Positions 51,004-57,763 of a stretch of 57,763 nt of DNA are shown here, one piece after another (the stretch's first letter is position 1; each line of letters starts with the position of its first letter). The notes beneath the pieces were generated by a model. The model searched no databases and had not been told where the DNA came from. It saw nothing but the letters and a program-made list of their open reading frames with translations. This DNA comes from Pirellulales bacterium (GTDB lineage: Bacteria; Planctomycetota; Planctomycetia; Pirellulales; Lacipirellulaceae). Location of the stretch: the NCBI GenBank assembly GCA_022841705.1, contig JALHQZ010000013.1, forward strand, positions 1 to 57,763, in the 5' to 3' direction. The translations under genes were made by a program, and so were the position numbers.

Positions 51004-51247
51004 GCGATGACGATGACGCGGGGAGTGAGAAGGTTAGTCGCGGCCCGATGCAGCGGTTCGCTGAGCGGGGGCCGAATTCGGTTCGACAAAGTATCACCAG
51101 GTAACCTTGCCAGGCATCTGTAGTGATACATTCCTAAGTATCTCCAGCGATACATATAACTTAGGCCTGACGCGTTTCCAATGGTTTGATCCCACAGGTT
51201 TTGGAATCCACTTCAAAGCGTCGAGTGTTCATCCAAAAGTCGTCAAT
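51004..51247. other. Intergenic spacer
   Basis: Nothing convincing. Two similar units, TAGTGATACATTCC and CAGCGATACATATA (about 51120-51160), are short tandem-like sequences of unknown meaning. Confidence 0.3.
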
Positions 51248-51463
51248 TTAACTGCGGGATGTCGGAAACGAGATGCCGACCAAGGCGCCGTCGAGCTCGT
51301 TATGTCGAGAGGCGGTGACGGTGTTGATTGCTGTTGCGACGGCGGATTCCACTTCGTCTGCGGCGCCCAGCAGCGTGCGGGCGATCGCGGCCCCAGTCGA
51401 CGGGTTGTAAACGGTCTCTTAAGCGTCGGTGGCAGGGCGAACCCAGTGGCCGCCGAGCAGCAT
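51248..51463 (-). pseudogene. N-terminal remnant of a CoA-acylating (MMSDH-like) aldehyde dehydrogenase
   Basis: The minus strand reads MLLGGHWVRPATDA, an in-frame TAA, then ETVYNPSTGAAIARTLLGAA, DEVESAVATAINTVTASRH. The ...GG.WV.P.....E.VYNP.TG..IAR..L..A.EV..AV..A pattern is the start of methylmalonate-semialdehyde dehydrogenase-type enzymes. The catalytic domain is absent and the frame stops at 51248. It is a decayed fragment. Confidence 0.6.
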
Positions 51464-51552
51464 GGGGACGGTTTCAAGCATGGCAGGAGGCGGAGCGAGC
51501 GTGGCAACAGACACGGCGAGCCTCGGAATATCAGCGGTTGGGAGCGAGGGGG

Positions 51553-51756
51553 CTAACCCTGGAAACCTAGGATACCGCGATTAGTGGCGGCTCGCCAACC
51601 GCTAGAAGTCACCGCCCAATCCTGGTCAAGCGTGGGGCTCATGTGGCCGTATCGCACTAACTTCCAACCGTCAGCTTTTTGGAGTCGGATGCTAAACCAG
51701 GCGACGGCATCGAGTCCTGGAATGCTGGCGCCCGGATCGTGGGCTGCACCCATCAT
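51553..51756 (-). pseudogene. Short coding-like fragment of unknown origin
   Basis: A 67-codon frame reads MMGAAHDPGASIPGLDAVAW, then FSIRLQKADGWKLVRYGHMS and SGWRAATNRG. Codon choice and residue pattern look like true protein (beta-rich, aromatic), but I recognise no family and no ribosome binding site. With decayed genes on both sides it may be a remnant; it could also be a genuine small gene. Confidence 0.3.
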
Positions 51757-51829
51757 TTTGCGATTGCGAGTTGGTGCTTGACCGCCGCGCGTACGACCTG
51801 TACGATCCGCCCGCCAATCCAGCCTGGCG

Positions 51830-52855
51830 ATGAATGCTGGCGCCGGTCGAGAACGCTTTGCCCCCGGCGGTCGCTTGCACCCCAACTCCTGCCGCCACTT
51901 GCTGCGCGAACTGACATTCCTGTTGGGAGTGCTGTTGGGACCGGCGTGCGCGGGTCAGACCCCGATTTTTTCAGCGCCCGAAGCGGTGTGGCCGCCGGTT
52001 GTCGCGGCGCCCGACTCGGCGCCGATCATCATCGAACCGGCGCCGCGGTTGTTGCCGCTGATCGACGAGGAATTTCTTCCCTACGCCGAGCCAGAAGTGG
52101 TCTACCTTGAACCCGCAAATCCAAGCTTCTGGGCCGACCTGCACACCGTGGATGATCGCTTGTGGGCCGATGCGTGCAATTTTTACGATCGGCGGACTTT
52201 GCTCGCACTGGGAGCGGGCGTCGCGGGTCACGCGATTCTTGCGAATACCGACATCGACGAATCACTCCGCCGCGAGTACCAGGAACGCCAGCGCGGCGCC
52301 GGGACCGACGAGATCAGCGAGTTCTTCCACAGCCACAAAACGTTCGGCGAGGGAACGTTTGCACTACCGATCTACGGCGTGGCGCTCGGGTCGCGGTATC
52401 TGTTCCCTGACAGCGGCGTGGCGAATGTCACCAGCGAATGGGGAGAGCGGTCGCTGCGCACCTTCGCGGTCGGCGTGCCGCCGGTGCTGCTATTGCAGTA
52501 CGCGATTGGCGCCTCGCGCCCCGGCGAAACCGACCACACTTCGCAGTGGCGGCCCTTCGAGGATTCCAACGGGGTGAGCGGCCACTCGTTCATGGGGGCG
52601 ATTCCTTTCATCACTGCCGCCAAGATGACCGACCGGCCGCTACTCAAAGGCGCCTTCTATACCGCCTCGCTGCTCCCCGGCTTCTCACGCTTCAACGACG
52701 ACGACCACTATCTGTCGCAAGTGGCGCTTGGGTGGTGGATCGCATACCTGTCGGCCTCCGCGGTGGACGATTCGTTTGGGCTGCCGCCGAACATGGAACT
52801 CGTTGCTGGGCCGGTGGCGGATGGGGACGGAGTGAGCTTGATCTGGCGGTGGTGA
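51830..52855 (+). CDS. PAP2-like phosphatase superfamily membrane/exported protein
   Basis: A 341-residue protein. A hydrophobic segment (about 25-43, LTFLLGVLLGPACAGQ) is a likely signal peptide; a Pro-rich stretch follows. The C-terminal half is a type 2 phosphatidic-acid-phosphatase fold: QYAIGASRPGE (the RP motif), SNGVSGHSFMGAIPF (PSGH-type motif) and SRFNDDDHYLSQVALGWWIAYLSA (SRx5H motif). In the third motif the position three residues after His that is usually Asp (HxxxD) is Gln, and the first motif lacks the Lys of Kx6RP. The catalytic His and Arg are present, so weak or altered activity is possible. The ATG at 51830 is the first in frame; an internal start is conceivable. Confidence 0.75.
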   Translation: MNAGAGRERFAPGGRLHPNSCRHLLRELTFLLGVLLGPACAGQTPIFSAPEAVWPPVVAAPDSAPIIIEPAPRLLPLIDEEFLPYAEPEVVYLEPANPSFWADLHTVDDRLWADACNFYDRRTLLALGAGVAGHAILANTDIDESLRREYQERQRGAGTDEISEFFHSHKTFGEGTFALPIYGVALGSRYLFPDSGVANVTSEWGERSLRTFAVGVPPVLLLQYAIGASRPGETDHTSQWRPFEDSNGVSGHSFMGAIPFITAAKMTDRPLLKGAFYTASLLPGFSRFNDDDHYLSQVALGWWIAYLSASAVDDSFGLPPNMELVAGPVADGDGVSLIWRW

Positions 52856-53080
52856 GGCATGATTGCCAAATCATCCCGCCTCTCGGTCGGTTAGAAGAAT
52901 TCTCATCTGACAACGCGATTCTGGTCGACAGGATCGAGGCTTGGCATGCTGGCTCGCCAACCACGGGCTGATCTCCGTGCCGAATTTGTAATGTAATACG
53001 CGTCCCTGGCAGTGACCGATTATGGTAAAAACTCCTTCCGTCACTCGTGCGTTTCAGGAGTTCGCCAAAAGAGAGTCGCA

Positions 53081-53822
53081 ATGCGGATTACGGCCGAGAT
53101 TGAGCGCCGGGGTGCGTGGCTATTCCGGTGGCGTAGTCTTTTACCGTTGGCGGTGCTCGCGTTGTTTGCCATTGATTTATCGCAGCTCAAGGCACCGTTC
53201 GCTAGCACGACGTTCCATGAAGGCTGGGAATTCGTCTGTTTGCTAATCTCTATAGTGGGGTTGTTCGTCAGGTGATTGGTAGCCGGCTTCGTTCCGGGGG
53301 TGACCTCGGGTCGGAATACCAAGGCCCAGTATGCGGAGTCGCTTAATACCCGCGGCATTTATACCTTGGTTAGGCACCCGCTCTATTTGGGGGAACTACC
53401 TCATCGGTTTGGGCGTGACGCTGATCTCGCTCAACTGGTGGGTGCCGACGATTTACACGCTGGGATTCTGGCTCTACTGTGAACGGATCATGGCGGCGGA
53501 AGAGAAATTTCTGACCACCAAGTTCGACGAAACTTTCACTAACTGGGCTGACAGCACGCCCGCGTTCTTCCCGCGTTCGTTGAAGTGGCAAGCGCCAGAG
53601 CTCGAGATCTCACTCCGCACCTTGCTACGGCGTGAGTGCACGGGAGTGGCGCTGGTGGTGCTCTAGCACGCCAGATACGAGCAAATTGAACATGCCGTGA
53701 CCGAGCACCTGTTCATCTTCGAGCTGTCCTGGTTTCTTCGTTTGATGACCGCGCTGATGGCGGACTTCACGCTGCGGGGGCTTAAGAAGCACGCCACGCT
53801 ACTCGAAGTCGCAGGGAGTTAA
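53081..53822 (+). pseudogene. Broken isoprenylcysteine methyltransferase-like (ICMT/PEMT) gene
   Basis: Three pieces of one membrane methyltransferase can be read. The first (53081-53272) has two hydrophobic helices and ends at TGA. The same frame continues GFVPGVTSGRNTKAQYAESLN, then TRGIYTLVRHPLYLG (the family R-x-PxY-xG motif). A frameshift near 53390 leads to NYLIGLGVTLISLNWWVPTIY and YCERIMAAEEKFLTTKFDE, ending at TAG 53664-53666, after which the same frame reads on to TAA at 53820-53822. The conserved RHPLYLG and E-E motifs are intact, so the decay is recent. Three independent lesions argue against a sequencing error. Confidence 0.75.
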
Positions 53823-53842
53823 GCGCTGCGGGCGGCGGCGGT

Positions 53843-54262
53843 TCAGTAGGTCAGGCGGTCGACCTTCCACACCCCGCGCTCGCGGCCGAGCAAAATGCGA
53901 ACTTCCTCGCCTTGCGGGCCATTAAAAAGCACTTCCGTGCGCGGCGCCTGGCCCACTTTCACAGATTGAGACGAAGCAAAGGCTGGTGTTTTCTTGAACA
54001 GCTTCGCTGTACGCATCTTTCGCACAAAGCTTTCGCGACCCTCGGCGCTTTTGAACTCGGCTGTGGTTGATTCCCACGCCTCAATCGCTTTGCCGGCGGT
54101 AAGTTGAGCAAGAAAGGTCTCGGCAATTGCCCGTCCTTCGGCCGCCTCCGGTTGAGACTCTGCAATGCGGAGCCGCATGATGACAAGCACCCCCACCCCC
54201 ACAAGTAGTAATGCAACGAGGGCAAGGAGAAGAGTTTTGGCTTGCGACTCCGAAGCGTTCAT
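53843..54262 (-). CDS. Small membrane-anchored hypothetical protein
   Basis: A 139-residue protein with one transmembrane segment (about 10-29, LLLALVALLLVGVGVLVIM) near the N-terminus and an exported alpha/beta domain: AIAETFLAQLTAGKAIEAWESTTAEFKS ... FVRKMRTAKLFKKTPAF ... TEVLFNGPQGEEVRILLGRERGVWKVDRLTY. The helix-then-curved-sheet layout suggests a cystatin- or NTF2-like fold of the kind found in small planctomycete proteins encoded beside DUF1559 genes. Specific function unknown. It lies 50 bases downstream of the DUF1559 gene on the same strand and is probably cotranscribed with it. Confidence 0.7.
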   Translation of the reverse strand: MNASESQAKTLLLALVALLLVGVGVLVIMRLRIAESQPEAAEGRAIAETFLAQLTAGKAIEAWESTTAEFKSAEGRESFVRKMRTAKLFKKTPAFASSQSVKVGQAPRTEVLFNGPQGEEVRILLGRERGVWKVDRLTY

Positions 54263-54312
54263 TGCCAGTCATCAATATTCGAGAGATTGGGCAGCAGTTA
54301 CTCAATAGGCTG

Positions 54313-55320
54313 TTAGGGAAGAGATAACGATTCACCCGTCGCCCGGGTGCCTGCAGCTCGCCAGACGAGCAGATCGATGTCATCGGCGATTCCGCGGACC
54401 GAGCCATCCAGCAAGGCGACATTCGTCACCCCTGGATGATAACTACGGGCCGTCACCGCGGCGTAGGTAGGGAGAGTCGTTGATTCGCCATCGCGTAGGG
54501 AAGTAATATCGATGCTATATTCCACCCCGCCATCGGTGTAGGCGACATTGCTGTTGGGCGTGAAGGTGGTGGTGAATCCCGTTTCATGCACGTCTCCTTC
54601 AATCCATTCGGTATGCCCGTTGGTGTCGAACGTGCCACCAAAAAAAGCCGCGGCTGCTGCGATGGTTGCAGGCGGAGGAACGTCCAAGGTGTTGGGGTTC
54701 CGCGTATCCCACAGGTTGGGCTGATATGCCTTCGCTTCCGCCGCCGCCAGGGTGTGACTCAACCCATCGTTAATCTGCGACATCTTGAAGGTGCGATTGG
54801 GGGCAAAAGCGCCATCGCCGGCGGTGTCAGTCGGCGGATCGTAGATAAACCAGGTACCTTGGTTGAAGACGTAGTTCAACGGGTAGTGGTTGATGGTGGG
54901 GGTGATACGGGCCAGATCGTTTTGCTCCGAAGGGCATTGAAAACTTGACACTCGGGTAGCAGCGGCTCGCGGGTTGTTGGTGAACTGTTTGTCCTGATCA
55001 AAGTCGATGAGCGTGGCGAGGTTCCCCTCCTCCAAGTACTCTAACAATCGCGACTGGGCTGAAAAGGGCTGAAAGATGGTCCCGGCGGGAATCTCCGCTG
55101 CCGGGGGCAGGACGCCACGGGCGGAGACATAATTCTGCAGGGCCAGCCCCACTTGTTTCAAATTGTTCTGGCAAGAATTCCGGCGGGCCGCTTCGCGCGC
55201 CGCTTGAACCGCCGGCAACAGCAGCGCCACAAGGATCCCGATGATGGCAATCACCACCAACAGTTCGACTAATGTGAAGCCGGTTAAACGAGCAATCCGA
55301 TTCTGTTGATTTTTATTCAT
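54313..55320 (-). CDS. DUF1559 pseudopilin-like protein
   Basis: A 335-residue, textbook DUF1559 protein. RLTGFTLVELLVVIAIIGILVALLLPAVQAAREAARRNSCQNNLKQVGLALQNY at about 11-65 is the full prepilin plus family signature. A large beta domain with NYVFNQGTWFIYDPPTD, QINDGLSHTLAAAEAKAYQP and the C-terminal box SYHPGVTNVALLDGSVRGI (H-x9-DG) follows. The ATG at 55320 has GAGG 5 bases upstream, so the ATG at 55347 is rejected. Probably transcribed with the small membrane protein at 53843. Confidence 0.93.
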   Translation of the reverse strand: MNKNQQNRIARLTGFTLVELLVVIAIIGILVALLLPAVQAAREAARRNSCQNNLKQVGLALQNYVSARGVLPPAAEIPAGTIFQPFSAQSRLLEYLEEGNLATLIDFDQDKQFTNNPRAAATRVSSFQCPSEQNDLARITPTINHYPLNYVFNQGTWFIYDPPTDTAGDGAFAPNRTFKMSQINDGLSHTLAAAEAKAYQPNLWDTRNPNTLDVPPPATIAAAAAFFGGTFDTNGHTEWIEGDVHETGFTTTFTPNSNVAYTDGGVEYSIDITSLRDGESTTLPTYAAVTARSYHPGVTNVALLDGSVRGIADDIDLLVWRAAGTRATGESLSLP

Positions 55321-55485
55321 TCTCACCTCGGGTGATTGGTTCGTCATCGAACAACGACACGCGACGAATTGTATCCCCCGCTGTGTTCTGGGACCACTCT
55401 CTAAGCAAAAAAATGAAAATGCCGAACCTGGGGAGCAACGCCCACAAAGCCGGGTTAGCTCACAAGCACAGATAAAAGGTTGGGA

Positions 55486-55924
55486 TTAATCGAAGGGGTT
55501 CTCGACCGGCGACTGCGCATTTTTGATGAGCGCTTGATCGGCGTCGCACAATTTGTTGATGGCGAGCTTGATTTCCCGGCTTGCAGCGGCGGTCAGCACC
55601 ACTTCGGTTTCCGTTTTGCGGAGGAACCAGGCTTCCACTTTGTGCTGGCCTGACTTGTCGGTCCAGATGCGAAAGGTTTTCGCAAGCTCGGACGTGGTGG
55701 TCGATTCGTTCGCCGAGGCCGGTTTCGCGCGCTCGAGTTTCTTGATGGTTTTATTCTGAATTATTAGGTGCTCACGCGGCATACTGACGTCCCAGGCATC
55801 TCCGTGGCCATTCCAATGGACATTGAGCGTGCCGTCATTGTTTTCGGAGAGGGCGGTAATCGGTTCCCACTTGAAGCCCCAGTAGCCGGCGAGCGCCGTG
55901 CCTGCCCATCATGAGCATCAGCAT
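55486..55924 (-). pseudogene. SHD1-domain protein with a frameshifted signal peptide
   Basis: The C-terminal part from 55782 is open for 98 residues and contains an SHD1 (SLA1 homology 1) domain: TFRIWTDKSGQHKVEAWFLRKTETEVVLTAAASREIKLAINKLCDADQALIKN. The same frame extends upstream as AGYWGFKWEPITALSENNDG and TLNVHWNGHGDAWDVSMPRE, but hits TGA before any start codon. An ATG with GGAGG upstream exists at 55924 one frame off (MLMLMM...), where a signal peptide would be expected. A one-base shift in the signal-peptide region would restore one reading frame, so the gene looks newly broken, unless translation begins at the internal ATG at 55782. Confidence 0.6.
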
Positions 55925-56239
55925 TGTGGCTCCCTCCGGCAACACACGCTGTGGGGCGCTCCCGCGCTCGGAGCGTTGCTGACGGCTCCCCGGGCCTGAT
56001 CGAGCAACTGCGCTTCAGTGAGGCGCTCTCGCGCTCACAGCGCCACGGGTGTTCGAAATCCTCGCGGGCAAGGATCGGCCGATCGAAGTAGAATTACCAC
56101 TGCGATTCGACCCTATGACGGGTTCGTCCTTGGCGCCCAGGAGGGTCACTCCTTGCACACTTGGCGGCATCCTGGGGAACTGCGTCGGACGATGACACCT
56201 GTGCCGTTTCAGCGAAGTCGATTTCTCGCGCTGCTTGGC
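55925..56239. other. Intergenic stretch
   Basis: A plus-strand reading of 84 codons (56018-56272) has no family features. Nothing else is seen; the stretch lies between the stop of the GH16-like gene and the broken SHD1 gene. Confidence 0.3.
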
Positions 56240-57094
56240 TTACTCGCCGGGCGGAAGGTAGAGAAACTTTGAAACGATCAAGTTGATCGGCTTGTCCGTG
56301 GCGGGCGGTTTACCGTCGTGAAGCCACAAGTTGATGCGAATATTCTCGTTTTTCGGCGCTTGCACGCCGTCACCGGTACGGGTCCAAGCGGCAATCACCG
56401 CCGATTCTGGAATGCGTTGGGATTCAAACCGGCCACGAGCCGTCTTGAACTGAACGCGGCCTGGCTGCCAAGTCAACACTTGAGTCAAATAAGGATCCTT
56501 CTTGTCGGGTTCCACACGATAACGCAGGAGGTTGCCAGGCGTCGAGTAGGGTTGGATGACGAACTGGGCATTGTTCCGATCACCTGGCTTGCTCCACCGG
56601 GCGAACTCAAAGTCCAGCTCCCGATTGGGCAATGGGAGCCCCGCCTCCCAGGTGAACATCCCTGCAACCACGCTCGGATCCAGATCGTCCGGCTCCGTTT
56701 TGGTGTGGAAGATATAGCTTCCATAGCCAAGGCTCTCCTGGAGGACCACTTCCGTGCAGTACCAGTTTCCGTCGCGCTTTGAGATGGTTAGATGCAACCC
56801 CTCGTGGTCCACCCAAAGATCTTCCTCCCGGCTCGAGAAGAGATTTGGACCCGGCCCTAGGGGAACGTCGTGCGCCTTCGCGCTCCATTGGAATCCGGAG
56901 AAGGCGAGTAGCCGTTGGTAGGTTTTGGTGTCTTTCGGCCAATCCTTCATTCCCGCTGTCGTTTCCCGCACAGCAGTCGCATAAAAAGAACTCTGTGACG
57001 GCTCTTCGTCGTTGTTGGCCGTTACCACAGCCGCGGCGATCGCTACGACAACCAAGCAAGAAACAAAGGGGAATGTGCGTAATGCGTCTCGCAT
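56240..57094 (-). CDS. GH16-like secreted beta-glucanase
   Basis: A 284-residue exported protein. Signal peptide at about 1-26 (FVSCLVVVAIAAAVVTA). The body is a GH16-type jelly roll: FSGFQWSAKAHDVPLGPGPNLFSSREEDLWVDHEGLHLTISKRDGNWYCTEVVLQESLGYGSYIFHTKTE, VVAGMFTWEA, and the catalytic strand ELDFEFARW, which carries the Glu-x-Asp-x-Glu set (nucleophile, assisting Asp, acid/base). The C-terminal strands include LLRYRVEPDKKDPY and NIRINLWLHDGKPP. Members cleave beta-1,3/1,4-glucans or galactans; the substrate cannot be told. It is a single gene on the minus strand. Confidence 0.82.
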   Translation of the reverse strand: MRDALRTFPFVSCLVVVAIAAAVVTANNDEEPSQSSFYATAVRETTAGMKDWPKDTKTYQRLLAFSGFQWSAKAHDVPLGPGPNLFSSREEDLWVDHEGLHLTISKRDGNWYCTEVVLQESLGYGSYIFHTKTEPDDLDPSVVAGMFTWEAGLPLPNRELDFEFARWSKPGDRNNAQFVIQPYSTPGNLLRYRVEPDKKDPYLTQVLTWQPGRVQFKTARGRFESQRIPESAVIAAWTRTGDGVQAPKNENIRINLWLHDGKPPATDKPINLIVSKFLYLPPGE

Positions 57095-57637
57095 GACGAT
57101 CCTGCCTTCCTCGAAGGGTAAAGTCTGTCCAATTGCCTACACAGAGCGAAGAGTGTTTCGTTCTGTCCGTAACAATTGCGACTTAGAGCTCTTTTTACCA
57201 GCAATCCGCTAATTCATCAAATTCCAAGCAAAAATGCGGCAAGCACACTGTGCGGCTAGAGCTGATCAGGATTGCTAAATGTCCTAGCAGTGGCACGCCG
57301 CGGAACTCGGCGGATGTTGGTGTGACCAAGTAGGACAAGGTGCAGTGGGCGACAACGCCACCCGCCGTCGGGCCCAACTTCACAAAAATGCGCAGGTCGA
57401 TGAAGCTGATGCAGGTTCCGGCCGACTCCTGACTGCACAATGTTGGTTCGTCCTGGGCGAGCAACAGTGAACCCACCTCACCGTCGGGCTGTGTCCCGAA
57501 AATCGGTCCTTAGTTGGCATGAGTCACGCGCTATGGAGTTGACGGTAAGTGGTGTGCCGGCAGCAAGTGGTGAGCGTGACACGTGAGAGGAGTTCGGCGA
57601 GGTGGAGGTCGTCGGATTGAGATTGCATTGGTTGGGT
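57095..57637. other. Intergenic region
   Basis: Contains the upstream region of the GH16-like gene. A minus-strand reading of 93 codons (57195-57476) has no recognisable features and low codon bias, so I do not call a gene. Confidence 0.3.
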
Positions 57638-57763
57638 TTATCCTGTTCCTAACACCACCCACATCAGAATGGCGGAGGCCGTGCCGTCCATCGTGGGCTC
57701 ATTCGTGGAATAATCCTGAATGTCATCGTGGTAGACGGCACGTTCGTCCTGGAAGGGGGCAAA
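57638..57763 (-). CDS. C-terminal end of a GH9-like glycoside hydrolase, truncated by the window edge
   Basis: The minus strand is open from the right edge to TAA at 57638-57640 (41 residues): FAPFQDERAVYHDDIQDYST, then NEPTMDGTASAILMWVVLGTG. The Y.DD...YSTNE...D.TA segment resembles the end of GH9 cellulase-type (alpha/alpha)6 catalytic domains, where the catalytic Glu sits in the STNE motif. Only the end is visible, so the assignment is tentative. Confidence 0.5.
   Translation of the reverse strand, partial: FAPFQDERAVYHDDIQDYSTNEPTMDGTASAILMWVVLGTG

Noticed and set aside
57195..57476. Minus-strand reading of 93 codons near the right edge
   Set aside because: No motif or ribosome binding site; poor codon bias compared with neighbouring genes.

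Overview
The window reads as a member of the Planctomycetota, probably Pirellulales-like. This rests on gene families typical of that phylum: three DUF1559 pseudopilin-like proteins, PEP-CTERM proteins with dockerin-type repeats, a DUF1580-like small DNA-binding protein, a BlaI/M56 pair, an SHD1-domain protein, a DUF1080 protein, a Tat-exported Gfo/Idh/MocA protein and an FGE-domain protein. No taxon marker such as rRNA is present, so this is inference.

Layout. (1) 1-5326, minus strand: a compact operon of small genes with a Ycf46-like AAA+ ATPase, DUF1257, DUF2997, a ThiS/MoaD/ubiquitin-like beta-grasp protein and several uncharacterised partners. Four of its gaps are filled by the same two-part repeat. 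The operon runs off the left edge. (2) About 5719-17.8 kb, plus strand: an integrative element. It starts with the 3' half of a tRNA gene (apparent anticodon CGG), a perfect 28-bp palindrome and a tyrosine integrase. It then carries a large unknown protein, a DUF1580-like protein, a family A DNA polymerase with a partner gene, a winged-helix protein behind three tandem hairpins, and two copies of a module pairing an uncharacterised gene with a PC4-like ssDNA-binding gene. Its right end was not found. (3) 18.2-38.9 kb: a carbohydrate-use locus. It has an alpha-L-rhamnosidase, three secreted proteins sharing a 78-residue repeat (four copies each), a lipoprotein, a GntR regulator, a beta-propeller glycosidase-like protein, a sodium symporter, an aldolase, an enolase-superfamily dehydratase, an aldehyde dehydrogenase, a DUF1080 hydrolase, a Gfo/Idh/MocA oxidoreductase and an FGE-like protein. 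(4) 38.9-45.5 kb: IS982 and other gene debris, a cupin, then what looks like an acquired alkane-oxidation module: aldehyde dehydrogenase, a single-chain ferredoxin/reductase/AlkB fusion, and a divergent AraC regulator. (5) 46.0-51.0 kb: DUF1559, BlaI and M56 peptidase genes and a GT2-GT83 fusion glycosyltransferase. (6) 51.0-57.8 kb: several decayed genes between a PAP2-like phosphatase, a DUF1559 gene, a GH16-like glucanase and, at the right edge, the C-terminus of a GH9-like glycosidase.

How the genes may work together. In region 3, secreted glycosidases and surface propeller proteins would release rhamnose or uronate-type sugars. The symporter imports them, and dehydratase, aldolase and aldehyde dehydrogenase would run a non-phosphorylative sugar-acid route, with the GntR protein as the likely local regulator. 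DUF1080 plus Gfo/Idh/MocA suggests an additional extracytoplasmic 3-keto-glycoside step. In region 4 the AlkB fusion would make a primary alcohol and the aldehyde dehydrogenase a fatty acid; no alcohol dehydrogenase is visible. Coordinates of starts are my choices from start codons, ribosome binding sites and family lengths; no database search was possible.
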